DNA of 37,835 nt from Pseudomonas flexibilis (GTDB lineage: Bacteria > Pseudomonadota > Gammaproteobacteria > Pseudomonadales > Pseudomonadaceae). The DNA lies in NCBI RefSeq assembly GCF_000802425.1, contig NZ_JRUD01000018.1:1-37835 (forward strand). Direction: 5' to 3'. Below are positions 7,612 to 16,726 of the stretch, piece after piece. The notes beneath the pieces are model-generated. The model was given only the letters and a program-made list of their open reading frames with translations. It made no database searches and was not told the DNA's origin. Within the stretch, counting starts at the first letter, position 1, and each line of letters opens with the position of its first letter. A program made the translations under genes and the position numbers.

Positions 7612-9087
7612 ATGAGTACCAATGCAGCAGTAGAAGCTTCCCAGGACCTCGCAGAAGGCAGCATCCTGGATCGCATCATTGCAGAAACCCGCTTGACGCC
7701 CGAGGACGAGACCTACGGCATCGCCAAGCGCGGCATCGCAGCGTTCATCGAAGAACTGCTAAAACCGCAGAATCAGAATGAGCCGGTAAAGAAGGCGCTG
7801 GTCGATCGCATGATCGCGGAAATCGACGCCAAGCTGAGCCGGCAGGTCGACGAGATTCTTCACCATCCGCAATTCCAGTCCCTGGAATCGTCCTGGCGCG
7901 GCCTGAAGCTGCTGGTGGATCGCACCAACTTCCGCGAAAACATCAAGCTGGAGATCCTCAACGCCTCCAAGCAGGATCTGCTCGATGATTTCGAGGACAG
8001 TCCGGAAGTGGTCCAGTCGGGCTTGTACAAGCACGTTTACACGGCGGAGTACGGCCAGTTCGGCGGTCAGCCCGTCGGCGCGCTCATCGCCAACTATTTC
8101 TTTGACCCCACCGCCCCGGACATCAAGACCCTGCAGTACGTGTCGAGCGTGGCGTGCATGTCTCATGCGCCCTTCATTGCCTCGGCGGGCCCGAAGTTCT
8201 TCGGCCTGGAAAGTTTTACCGGCCTGCCGAACCTGAAGGACCTGAAGGACCATTTCGAGAGCCCCCAGTTCGCCAAGTGGCAAGGCTTCCGTGAGAGCGA
8301 GGATTCCCGCTACATCGGCCTGACCGTTCCACGCTTCCTGCTGCGCAACCCCTACGACCCGGAAAACAATCCGGTGAAGACCTTCGTGTACAAGGAAACC
8401 GTAGCGGGCAGCCACGAGCATTACCTCTGGGGCAACACCGCCTATGCGTTTGCCACCCGGCTGACCGACAGCTTCGCCAAGTTCCGCTGGTGCCCGAACA
8501 TCATCGGTCCGCAAAGTGGTGGCACGGTGGACGATCTGCCCCTGCACCATTTCGAAAGCATGGGCGAAATCGAAACCAAGATTCCCACCGAGGTTCTGGT
8601 TTCCGATCGCCGTGAGTACGAACTCGCCGAAGAGGGCTTCATCGCCCTCACCATGCGCAAGGGCAGTGACAACGCCGCGTTCTTCTCCGCCAGCTCCGCT
8701 CAGAAGCCGAAGTTCTTCGGCAACAGCGAGGAAGGCAAGAACGCCGAGCTGAATTACAAGCTCGGTACGCAATTGCCGTACATGTTCATCGTCAACCGAC
8801 TGGCCCACTACCTGAAGGTTCTGCAACGTGAACAGATCGGTTCCTGGAAGGAACGTACCGACCTGGAAAACGAGCTGAACAAGTGGATTCGCCAGTACAT
8901 CGCCGACCAGGAAAATCCGAGCGCAGACGTACGCAGCCGCCGCCCGCTGCGCGCCGCGCAGATCACGGTCAGTGATGTGGAAGGCGAACCGGGCTGGTAT
9001 CGCGTCGGCCTCAGCGTGCGGCCGCACTTCAAGTACATGGGTGCGGAATTCACGCTCTCGCTGGTCGGCAAGCTGGACAAGGAATAA
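7612..9087 (+). CDS. tssC: TssC, large sheath subunit
   Basis: The 491-aa protein is the VipB/HsiC large sheath subunit, also the main ClpV target after contraction. Recognisable family segments are HHPQFQSLESSWRGLK near residue 84, the PDIKTLQYVSSVACMSHAPF region near residue 165, GLTVPRFLLRNPYDP near residue 237, and the C-terminal SRRPLRAAQITVSDVEGEPGW. Length fits the family (about 490-500). The start is supported by an AAGGA just upstream (7598-7602) and agreement with the usual N-terminus. It lies in the tssB-tssC-tssE order and shows no frame damage. Confidence 0.96.
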   Translation: MSTNAAVEASQDLAEGSILDRIIAETRLTPEDETYGIAKRGIAAFIEELLKPQNQNEPVKKALVDRMIAEIDAKLSRQVDEILHHPQFQSLESSWRGLKLLVDRTNFRENIKLEILNASKQDLLDDFEDSPEVVQSGLYKHVYTAEYGQFGGQPVGALIANYFFDPTAPDIKTLQYVSSVACMSHAPFIASAGPKFFGLESFTGLPNLKDLKDHFESPQFAKWQGFRESEDSRYIGLTVPRFLLRNPYDPENNPVKTFVYKETVAGSHEHYLWGNTAYAFATRLTDSFAKFRWCPNIIGPQSGGTVDDLPLHHFESMGEIETKIPTEVLVSDRREYELAEEGFIALTMRKGSDNAAFFSASSAQKPKFFGNSEEGKNAELNYKLGTQLPYMFIVNRLAHYLKVLQREQIGSWKERTDLENELNKWIRQYIADQENPSADVRSRRPLRAAQITVSDVEGEPGWYRVGLSVRPHFKYMGAEFTLSLVGKLDKE

Positions 9088-9094
9088 GCAGTCC

Positions 9095-9499
9095 ATGAGC
9101 TACGGCAGTCTCTTCGAACGCCTCAGTGGCGAGGCCAGCCCGCGTGCCGGCCAAGCCACCGAGGCCGCCGTCACGGCATCCGTGGCACGGCACCTATCGA
9201 AGATGCTGAGCACCCGTGCGGGCAGCGTGCAGACGCTGCCTGACTACGGTTTGCCCGATCTCAACGACATGCGCTTGTCGCTGCACGATTCATTGCAAAA
9301 AGCCCGTCTGGCCATCGAGCGCTTTATCGAAGCCTATGAACCACGCCTGAGCCAGGTACGTGTCGTTGCCTTGCCTCGCGACAAGGATCCACTACGGCTG
9401 GCCTTCGCCATCAAGGGTCAGTTGTCTGTGGACGGCGTCAACCGCCCCGTGAGCTTTGCCGCAGACCTGCATGGCAGCGGACAAGTCACCGTGCAATAA
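9095..9499 (+). CDS. tssE: TssE, gp25-like baseplate protein
   Basis: The 134-aa product is the phage gp25-like baseplate wedge component that nucleates sheath polymerisation. The N-terminal SLFERLSGE, the central YGLPDLNDMRL and the RFIEAYEPRLSQVRV region are the usual TssE/HsiF landmarks. The ATG at 9095 follows the AAGGA at the end of tssC with normal spacing. The open frame extends upstream into tssC, but that part is a shadow. It is followed after 14 bases by a PAAR gene, which is not usual at this point of an HSI-II locus. Confidence 0.93.
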   Translation: MSYGSLFERLSGEASPRAGQATEAAVTASVARHLSKMLSTRAGSVQTLPDYGLPDLNDMRLSLHDSLQKARLAIERFIEAYEPRLSQVRVVALPRDKDPLRLAFAIKGQLSVDGVNRPVSFAADLHGSGQVTVQ

Positions 9500-9513
9500 C
9501 AAGGAGCAACTGT

Positions 9514-9786
9514 ATGTCCGGCAAACCCGCCGCGCGCGTCAACGACCCCACCGCCTGCCCGCTGCCCGGTCACGGCAACAGTCCCATCACGGCGGGCTCC
9601 CCCGACGTGCTGATCGAAAACATGGCAGCCGCCCGCCAGGGAGATCCCACGGCATGCGGCGCGACCCTGGCGGGCGCGCTCTCCGCGACCGTTCTGATCA
9701 ACGGCAAGCCAGCAGCCGTGCAAGGCTCCACCGGCAGCCACGGCAATACCGTGACCGCAGGCGCAGGAACGGTACTGATTGGATAA
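9514..9786 (+). CDS. PAAR-domain spike-tip protein
   Basis: The 90-aa protein is essentially a lone PAAR domain. It has paired repeats with Pro-Ala/Ala-Arg starts (PAARVNDPTACP, AAARQGDPTACG) and the C-terminal GKPAAVQGSTGSHG. The His and Cys residues that usually bind metal at the tip are present (H20, C16, C48, H75 region). PAAR proteins cap the VgrG trimer and sharpen the spike. With no attached toxin domain it is structural, and could serve any of the three VgrG proteins of this locus. It has a good ribosome-binding site (AAGGAG, 9502-9507) and sits between tssE and tssF in the same transcription unit. Confidence 0.94.
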   Translation: MSGKPAARVNDPTACPLPGHGNSPITAGSPDVLIENMAAARQGDPTACGATLAGALSATVLINGKPAAVQGSTGSHGNTVTAGAGTVLIG

Positions 9787-9818
9787 GAACGGCTTTAACA
9801 GCCACGCAGGGATTTGCC

Positions 9819-11609
9819 ATGTCATTCAATCACCATTATCAGAGCGAGCTCACAGCACTGCGCCGGCTCGGCAAGCGGTTCGCTGAGCGCAACCCTGCCC
9901 TGGCGCCTTTTCTGGGGCAAAGTGGACGAGACCCCGATGTCGAGAGACTGCTGGAGGGCTTCGCCTTCCTCACGGGTCGATTGAGGCAAAAGCTCGACGA
10001 TGAGCTGCCCGAGCTGACGCACTCGCTGATGCACCTGCTTTGGCCCAACTACATGCGCCCCTTGCCAGCGTTCAGCATGCTTCAGTTCGATGAGCTCAAG
10101 CGTCCAGGCCCAGGTCTGCTGGTCGAGCGCGGCACCCCTGTGCAAGCTCGTCCGGTTCAAGGCGTGGCCTGCCGCTTCCAAACCTGCTTTCCCACCGAAG
10201 TACTGCCGCTGGCTCTTCGCGGGCTGGACTATTCCGTCAAGGGTGACGGAGCACTCCTCAGCATGCGGCTGGCGATGAGCGTCGATGGTCATCTGGGGGA
10301 AATCGGGCTCAATCAGTTGCGCCTGCACTTGTCCGGCGAGCCCTACATCAGCCAGATGCTGTACTTGTCCCTGCTGCGCAACCTGGCAGGTATCGAACTC
10401 GTGCTCCTTGACGGCGACGGCAAGCCGCTAACAGACGACCATGGGCAGCTCGTGGCCACCTTGCAGCTGAAGAGTGACTGTATTCAGCCCATTGGCTTCG
10501 CCGAAAACGAAGCACTGATTCCCTACCCGCTTAACACCTTCCGTGGCTATCGCTATCTACAGGAGTATTTCGCCTTTCCGGAGAAATTCCTGTTCGTCGA
10601 CATCCTGCATCTGGATGTAATCCGTCATGTCTCGGAAGACATCCTTCAGCAGGCCAGGGGCCTGGAGCTGCGTTTCGATATTCACAAGGCGGGAGCGCAA
10701 CATATCCGCCCCACCCTGGACAACGTGCGCCTGTATTGCACCCCCGTTGTCAACCTGTTCCCCCACGATGCGATACCCATTCGCCTGGACGGTAAACAGG
10801 ATCAATACCGCTTGCAGCCCGCCGAATACGATGCTCGACATTGCGGCGTGTTCTCGGTCGATCGGGTCGTCGGCCTTAAAGCTGGCCGCCAGGGGCATCT
10901 ACCGTACGTGCCATTCGAATCCTTCGAGCACGACCCCAGTTTCGATGTTCCCGAAGCGCGGCCTTATTACAGCGTGCGACAGCAGCCTTCGACGCTGCAT
11001 GAAGGACTGGAGACCTGGCTGAGTTTTGGCCTACGCGATCTGGACCGCCAGGAAACACTGTCCATCGACCTGACCTGCACCAACCAGAACCTTCCTCGCG
11101 AGCTGAACCAGGGAGACATCTGCGTTCCCTGTGAGGGCACGCCTGCGTTTGTCAGTTTCCGCAACATCGGCTCGGTGACATCCAGCTTCCCTCCGCCCCT
11201 GCACCGGGACTTCCTGTGGAAGCTGATTTCCAACATGTCCCTGAATTACCTCTCCCTGGCCAACGTCGAGGCCCTGAAGGTGATTCTCGAAACCTATGAC
11301 CTACCGCGGTATTACGACCAACAAGCCGAGCGGGTCAGCCGTCGCAAGCTGGAAGGCCTCAAGGCCATCAGCCACCGCCATGTCGATCGCCTGTACCGAG
11401 GTCTGCCCATTCGCGGACTTCGCACCGAATTGGTCATGGACCCGGAGGGCTATCTGGGGGAAGGCGACATGTTCTTGTTCGCGACCATTCTTAACGAGTT
11501 TTTCGCTTTGTACGCCAGCCTCAACTCCTACCACGAGTTGCATGTACAGAGCACCAAGGGAGAGAAGTACCAATGGACTCCACGCATGGGCCAACAACCC
11601 CTGCTTTGA
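9819..11609 (+). CDS. tssF: TssF baseplate protein
   Basis: The 596-aa protein is the VasA/HsiG/ImpG baseplate subunit that forms the wedge with TssG and TssE. Signature stretches are the N-terminal YQSELTALRRLGKRFAERNP, then GRDPDVERLLEGFAFLTGRLRQKLDDE, LMHLLWPNYMRPLPAFS, the FPEKFLFVDI motif in the middle, and GYLGEGDMFLFATILNEFFALYAS near the end. The ATG at 9819 has AGGGA at 9808-9812. The longer open frame runs back through the PAAR gene and is rejected. Length is typical. It overlaps tssG by 37 bases, implying coupled translation of two proteins that assemble together. Confidence 0.95.
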   Translation: MSFNHHYQSELTALRRLGKRFAERNPALAPFLGQSGRDPDVERLLEGFAFLTGRLRQKLDDELPELTHSLMHLLWPNYMRPLPAFSMLQFDELKRPGPGLLVERGTPVQARPVQGVACRFQTCFPTEVLPLALRGLDYSVKGDGALLSMRLAMSVDGHLGEIGLNQLRLHLSGEPYISQMLYLSLLRNLAGIELVLLDGDGKPLTDDHGQLVATLQLKSDCIQPIGFAENEALIPYPLNTFRGYRYLQEYFAFPEKFLFVDILHLDVIRHVSEDILQQARGLELRFDIHKAGAQHIRPTLDNVRLYCTPVVNLFPHDAIPIRLDGKQDQYRLQPAEYDARHCGVFSVDRVVGLKAGRQGHLPYVPFESFEHDPSFDVPEARPYYSVRQQPSTLHEGLETWLSFGLRDLDRQETLSIDLTCTNQNLPRELNQGDICVPCEGTPAFVSFRNIGSVTSSFPPPLHRDFLWKLISNMSLNYLSLANVEALKVILETYDLPRYYDQQAERVSRRKLEGLKAISHRHVDRLYRGLPIRGLRTELVMDPEGYLGEGDMFLFATILNEFFALYASLNSYHELHVQSTKGEKYQWTPRMGQQPLL

Positions 11610-12574
11610 ATCACCTGGCTCAGGGTATTCGCGAATACAGCCTGTACCAGGCGGTACAGCTGGTTCTCAAGCGCTTGCAGGATACACACCCCGGCTGTGA
11701 TGAAGAGACGCTGTACGAACGCATCGAATTTCAGGCCAACCCGAGCCTTGGGTTCCCCGGGAGTGATATCGATCGTGTCCAGTTCTTCGAAGAGCACGGA
11801 GAGCTGCGTGCATGCATCCGTCTCAACCTGCTCGGACTGTTCGGCGGCAGTTCTCCGCTGCCGGCGTTCTATAGCGAGCAAGCCTTCGCCGAAGAGAACG
11901 AGGCCAACACGACGCGTGACTTCCTCGATCTGTTCAACAACCGCCTACAGCGAATGCTGTTGCCGATCTGGCGCAAATACCGATACCACGCCCGTTTCAA
12001 GAGCGGAGCTCGGGATTCCTTTTCAGAGCAACTCTTCGCGCTGGTCGGACTCGGCGACCAAAGCATCCGCCAAGCGCAGGAGCTCAATTGGAAGCGGCTA
12101 TTGCCCTACCTCGGCCTGCTCAGTCTGCGCGCCCACTCGGCGGCATTGATCGAGTCAGTGCTGCGTTACTACTTCAAACATGCCGACCTGCATCTGGAGC
12201 AATGCCTGGAGCGCTCGGTCGTCATTCTCGAGGATCAACAAAACAGACTGGGGCGGGCCAACAGCCAACTGGGCACCGACCTGGTGCTGGGTGAACGCGT
12301 AAGGGACCTGGGCGGCAAGTTCCGCATCCATGTCCGCCAGCTTTCCTGGGAACGCTTCCACGAATTCCTGCCCATCAACCCCGGTCACCAGTCGCTCCGT
12401 GCACTGGTGCGCTTCACCTTACGCGATCCGTTGGATTACGACATTTGCCTGGAGCTTCGCCAAGAGGACATCCGAGACCTCTGCGTGGGCGCCGGCAACC
12501 CGTGCCGTCTCGGCTGGACCAGTTGGCTCGGCAGCCACCGCGCAGAGCCCGTGGTCACGCTCAGCAGTAGATAA
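11573..12574 (+). CDS. tssG: TssG baseplate protein
   Basis: The 333-aa product is the VasB/HsiH/ImpH baseplate subunit. Typical segments are YSLYQAVQLVLKRL near residue 22, ERIEFQANPSLGFPGSDI near residue 49, RLNLLGLFGGSSPLPAFYSE near residue 83, DFLDLFNNRLQRMLLPIWRKYRY near residue 115, and the later PINPGHQSLRALVRFT. The gene starts inside the end of tssF. clpV follows 18 bases later with an AAGGA before its ATG. Length and order are normal for an HSI-II type cluster. Confidence 0.94.
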   Translation: MDSTHGPTTPALNHLAQGIREYSLYQAVQLVLKRLQDTHPGCDEETLYERIEFQANPSLGFPGSDIDRVQFFEEHGELRACIRLNLLGLFGGSSPLPAFYSEQAFAEENEANTTRDFLDLFNNRLQRMLLPIWRKYRYHARFKSGARDSFSEQLFALVGLGDQSIRQAQELNWKRLLPYLGLLSLRAHSAALIESVLRYYFKHADLHLEQCLERSVVILEDQQNRLGRANSQLGTDLVLGERVRDLGGKFRIHVRQLSWERFHEFLPINPGHQSLRALVRFTLRDPLDYDICLELRQEDIRDLCVGAGNPCRLGWTSWLGSHRAEPVVTLSSR

Positions 12575-12592
12575 GAAGGAACGACTACAAAA

Positions 12593-15172
12593 ATGATCAA
12601 TGTCGATTTGCAACAATTGGTTCAGGCACTGGACGCAGCGAGCCGCCGCGATCTCGAAGCGGCCGCCGAACGCTGCGTCGGTCGTGGCGGCAGCAAAATC
12701 CTGGTCGAAGACTTACTGCTGTGCCTGCTTGAGCGTTCCTCCAGCCTGCTGGTACGCGCGCTTCAGGATGCCGAAATAGACCCGGGCGAACTGAGCAAAA
12801 CGCTGCAACCTCACGGCGAGCACAGTGCATCGCGCAATCCCGTGTTCTCCACCGCACTGGTTCAATGGCTGCAGGACGCACTGCTGGTGGCGAGCCTCGA
12901 ACTTGGCCAGAGCCATATCGACGAAGCGGCGTTGATCCTGGCCCTGCTGCGTAATCCGCTGCGCTATGCGGGCAGCCACTATCAACCGCTCCTCGCCCGC
13001 CTCAATGCCGAACGTTTGCGCGAGTTCGCCATGGCATCCGGGAAAACCGAACCCGGCAAAGCTGCCAACCCGGGTGAGTCGCCCCTGCAACGTTTCACCC
13101 ACAACTTCACCCAGCAAGCACGGGACGGAAAACTCGACCCCGTGCTCTGTCGTGACGGCGCGATCCGCCAGATGATCGACATTCTGGCCCGCCGCCGGAA
13201 AAACAACCCCATCGTGGTGGGCGAGGCCGGTGTCGGGAAGACTGCCATCGTCGAAGGTCTGGCGTTGCGTATTGCTCAAGGCGACGTACCCGAGGCGTTA
13301 AGCGGCGTCGAGCTGCTGGTGCTGGATCTGGGTCTTCTCCAAGCGGGAGCCAGTGTCAAAGGCGAGTTCGAGCGCCGCTTGCAAGGCGTCATCGATGAAG
13401 TGAAGGCCTCTCCCAAGCCGATCATTCTGTTCATTGATGAAGCCCATACCCTGATCGGCGCTGGCGGACAGGCCGGCAGCGGTGACGCCGCGAACCTGCT
13501 CAAGCCAGCCTTGGCGCGTGGCGAGTTGCGCACCATCGCCGCCACCACCTGGAGCGAATACAAGAAGTACTTCGAGAAAGACCCCGCCCTCGCCCGACGC
13601 TTCCAGCCCGTGCAATTGCATGAACCCACCGTGGCCGAGGCGGTGACCATCCTGCGCGGCCTCGCATCCGTTTACGAAAGAAGCCATGGCGTCTATTTGC
13701 GCGATGATGCCGTGGTTGCGGCGGCTGAACTGTCGGCGCGCTACCTCACCGGCCGGCAGCTACCGGACAAAGCCGTGGACGTGCTGGACACGGCCTGCGC
13801 CCGGGTACGCATCAGCCTGGCTGCGGCACCCGAGGCGCTCGAACGCCTGCGCAGCGAAATCGCCGAGGGTGAGCGGCAATCTCAGGCGCAACGCCGGGAC
13901 CTCGAAGCCGGACTGCCGATCGACACCGAAGTCCTCGCGCGTCTGGAAGAGCGCTTGCGCGAGGCCGTCGATGAGTGTCGCCAACTGGAAGGGCGTTGGT
14001 CCCAGCAGCGTGAACTCGCCGAGCAGTTGATTGAGCAACGCAAGCGATGTGCCGAGGCACGTCAAGCAGGCGCAGACGCCGCCGAACAAGCCGCATTGGA
14101 TGCTCAACTCTGCGACACACTGGCACGCCTGGAAGCGGCCCAAAGCCTGGAGCCTCTGGTCAGCCATGAAGTCAGTCCGCGCCTGGTGGCGGAAGTCATC
14201 AGCCACTGGACAGGCGTCCCGCTGTCTCAGCTGGCCCGGGAGCACTGCAGCAAGATCGCCAGCTTCGCCAGCGACCTGCGCGGCCGGGTACGCGGGCAGG
14301 AACAGGCCGTTGTGGCGCTGGACCGCGCCATGCGCGCCAGCGCCGCCGGGCTGAACAAACCCGATGCGCCTGTGGGCGTGTTCCTGCTGGTGGGGCCCAG
14401 CGGAGTGGGCAAGACCGAAACCGCGCTGGCGCTGGCCGATCTCCTCTACGGCGGCGAGCGCTTCCTCACCACCATCAACATGTCCGAGTTCCAGGAGAAG
14501 CACACGGTATCGCGCCTGATCGGTGCGCCGCCCGGCTACGTCGGCTACGGCGAAGGCGGCATGCTGACCGAGGCGGTCAGGCAGAAACCGTACTCGGTGA
14601 TCCTGCTCGATGAGGTCGAGAAGGCCGACCCCGAAGTGCTGAACGTCTTCTATCAGATCTTCGATAAAGGCGTGGCCAACGACGGCGAAGGGCGCGAGAT
14701 CAACTTCCGCAACACCCTGATTCTGATGACCTCCAACCTGGCCAGCGAGCGCATCGCCAGCTTGTGCAGTGGCGCGCAACGCCCCGCTGCCGAGGAGCTC
14801 GAGCACGCCATTCGCCCCATTCTGAGTCAGCACTTCAAGCCGGCTCTTCTCGCCCGTATGCGCGTGGTGCCCTACTACCCCGTATCGGGAGACACCCTGC
14901 GGGAACTGGTCGAACTCAAGCTCGCGCGTTTCGGTGAGCGACTGCACAGGCGCCAACTGCAATTCACCCACTGCCAGAAGCTGGTGGACAACCTTACCGA
15001 GCGCTGTACCCACAACGACAGCGGCGCACGCCTGATCGACCATCTCATTGATCTGCATCTGCAGCCCCTGGTCGTCGATCGCCTGCTGGACGCCATGGCT
15101 CAAGGCGAAACCCTTCAACGTATCCATGCCACCTGCGATGAAGAAGGAGCGCTGACTTGTGAGTTCGTTTGA
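12593..15172 (+). CDS. clpV: TssH/ClpV, sheath-disassembly AAA+ ATPase
   Basis: The 859-aa protein is a two-ring Clp/Hsp100 ATPase. An N-domain (about 1-150) recognises contracted TssC. The first AAA+ module has Walker A GEAGVGKT near residues 210-217 and Walker B ILFIDEAHTL near residue 279. A coiled-coil middle domain spans about residues 415-520. The second module has Walker A GPSGVGKTE near residue 601 and the pore-region motif PPGYVGYGEGG near residue 645. ClpV pulls contracted sheath apart so that its subunits can be reused. No catalytic residue is missing. The activator gene begins inside its last codons at a GTG. Confidence 0.97.
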   Translation: MINVDLQQLVQALDAASRRDLEAAAERCVGRGGSKILVEDLLLCLLERSSSLLVRALQDAEIDPGELSKTLQPHGEHSASRNPVFSTALVQWLQDALLVASLELGQSHIDEAALILALLRNPLRYAGSHYQPLLARLNAERLREFAMASGKTEPGKAANPGESPLQRFTHNFTQQARDGKLDPVLCRDGAIRQMIDILARRRKNNPIVVGEAGVGKTAIVEGLALRIAQGDVPEALSGVELLVLDLGLLQAGASVKGEFERRLQGVIDEVKASPKPIILFIDEAHTLIGAGGQAGSGDAANLLKPALARGELRTIAATTWSEYKKYFEKDPALARRFQPVQLHEPTVAEAVTILRGLASVYERSHGVYLRDDAVVAAAELSARYLTGRQLPDKAVDVLDTACARVRISLAAAPEALERLRSEIAEGERQSQAQRRDLEAGLPIDTEVLARLEERLREAVDECRQLEGRWSQQRELAEQLIEQRKRCAEARQAGADAAEQAALDAQLCDTLARLEAAQSLEPLVSHEVSPRLVAEVISHWTGVPLSQLAREHCSKIASFASDLRGRVRGQEQAVVALDRAMRASAAGLNKPDAPVGVFLLVGPSGVGKTETALALADLLYGGERFLTTINMSEFQEKHTVSRLIGAPPGYVGYGEGGMLTEAVRQKPYSVILLDEVEKADPEVLNVFYQIFDKGVANDGEGREINFRNTLILMTSNLASERIASLCSGAQRPAAEELEHAIRPILSQHFKPALLARMRVVPYYPVSGDTLRELVELKLARFGERLHRRQLQFTHCQKLVDNLTERCTHNDSGARLIDHLIDLHLQPLVVDRLLDAMAQGETLQRIHATCDEEGALTCEFV

Positions 15173-16706
15173 AATGCCACCGGCATTCCTCAAAGGCCGG
15201 CAGAAGCTGCCCATCGAGGCGTTGCTTGCCCACTTCACCCAGCTGGCAAACGCGACCTCGCGAGAAGTGCTGCTGCAGGGCCTCGTGCACAGCGCTGCAG
15301 ACCTGACACAGTGCGAGCTGTGCCAGCTGTATCTGCTGGACAGCAGTCACACCGATCTGTGGCTCTGCGGGGAGTGGCAAGACGGGATTCTGCTTCCGCG
15401 CGAGATCGCCAGCCTGCCAAGCGATTACAACGACGAGCAATTGCTGCAGTACGCCCTGTGCCAGAACCGCCCGCTTTATATCAGCGAGCTCACCGGCAGC
15501 CTGTACAACACCGCATTTCTCCCCGAAAGCCGCACCGCCTGGCGTAGCCTGCTATGCGTCCCACTGCAGAAACGCAACGAACAGGTGGGGGGACTGCTGC
15601 TGCTTGCGTCCCGCCAGCCAAATGACCTGGAGCCCTGGAGCAGTTTGCTGGGGAGCCTCGGCGCGTGCGCACTGGGGCATCTGAACCTCCTGCAGCGCCT
15701 GTATGCACGGACGAGCGAAAGCCGGCCCAAAGACCAACCCGCGCCCATCGCCAGTGGATACGGCCTGATCGGCGACAGCCCCAGCATGCGCTCGCTGTAC
15801 CAGTTGATCGGCAAGGTTCTGCACAACCCGGTCAGCGTTCTGATTACCGGCGAAACAGGAACCGGCAAGGAGCTGGTGGCACGCGCCATCCACGATTCGG
15901 GTTTCCGCCGCAGCCGCCCCTTCGTGGTACAGAACTGCGCCTCGCTCCCGGAAAACCTGCTGGAAAGCGAACTGTTCGGCTACCGCAAGGGCGCCTTCAC
16001 GGGAGCAAACTCGGACCGCAAGGGGCTGTTCGATGCCGCCGACACCGGCACGCTGTTTCTCGACGAAATCGGCGACATGCCGCTGCCCCTGCAGGCCAAG
16101 CTGCTGCGGGTGCTGCAGGAAGGCGAAGTCCGCCCCCTCGGGAGTACCGAAACCCACAAGGTGGATGTGCGAATCATCGCCGCCACACACCGCAACCTGC
16201 GGGCCCTGGTCGATGAGGGGCGTTTTCGCGAAGACCTGTACTACCGACTGTCCAGCTTCCCTATCGAGCTGCCCCCTCTGCGCGAGCGGGGCGAAGACAT
16301 CCTGCGGCTTGCCCGGCATTTCGCCGACAAGGCCTGCGCGTTGCTCCAGCGGGAAAACAGCCAATGGTCGGATGCCGCCCTGGCGCACCTTGCCGGCTAC
16401 CCCTTCCCCGGAAACGTGCGCGAACTGAAGAGCCTGGTTGAACGCGCGGTGCTGCTCGCCGAAGGCGGTGAGCTGCTGCCCGAGCATTTCAATCTGAACA
16501 CTTCCGCCGCGAGCGATCCCACCGCGAGCGAGCCGCAAGGCACCAGCCTGCGCGAACGCATGGACGCGCTGGAGCGCAACCTGCTCCTGCAGTTTCTGCG
16601 CAAGAACAACGGCAACCAGACCCTGACGGCGCGTGAGCTGGAACTCCCCCGGCGCACGCTGCTGTACCGCATGGAACGCCTCAACATCAGTTCGGCTGAT
16701 GTGTGA
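15159..16706 (+). CDS. vasH: Sigma54-dependent transcriptional activator (VasH/Sfa2 type)
   Basis: The 515-aa protein has three parts. An N-terminal GAF-like sensory region (about 20-190) has a VQ-poor core and several Cys residues. The central AAA+ domain carries GETGTGKE (Walker A, about 231), GAFTGA (sigma54 contact loop, about 278) and [10 protein letters not shown] (Walker B, about 298). A Fis-type helix-turn-helix lies at about 485-508 ([18 protein letters not shown]). It is the activator encoded in HSI-II loci between clpV and fha. The GTG start is preferred for its AAGGAG (15144-15149); an in-frame ATG at 15174 is a weaker alternative. It overlaps clpV by 14 bases. The TGCGCA dyads at 5414-5458 and 27390-27407 are its best local candidate targets (inference). 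Confidence 0.92.
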   Translation: MSSFEMPPAFLKGRQKLPIEALLAHFTQLANATSREVLLQGLVHSAADLTQCELCQLYLLDSSHTDLWLCGEWQDGILLPREIASLPSDYNDEQLLQYALCQNRPLYISELTGSLYNTAFLPESRTAWRSLLCVPLQKRNEQVGGLLLLASRQPNDLEPWSSLLGSLGACALGHLNLLQRLYARTSESRPKDQPAPIASGYGLIGDSPSMRSLYQLIGKVLHNPVSVLITGETGTGKELVARAIHDSGFRRSRPFVVQNCASLPENLLESELFGYRKGAFTGANSDRKGLFDAADTGTLFLDEIGDMPLPLQAKLLRVLQEGEVRPLGSTETHKVDVRIIAATHRNLRALVDEGRFREDLYYRLSSFPIELPPLRERGEDILRLARHFADKACALLQRENSQWSDAALAHLAGYPFPGNVRELKSLVERAVLLAEGGELLPEHFNLNTSAASDPTASEPQGTSLRERMDALERNLLLQFLRKNNGNQTLTARELELPRRTLLYRMERLNISSADV

Positions 16707-16726
16707 GCGCTCAGGAGCAGAGCAAG

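Noticed and set aside
9456-9818. Extended start for tssF overlapping the PAAR gene
   Set aside because: The region encodes a clear PAAR protein in another frame, and tssF homology begins at 9819.
13760-15238. Long minus-strand open frame opposite clpV
   Set aside because: Antisense shadow of a conserved ATPase gene; no domain, no ribosome-binding site.
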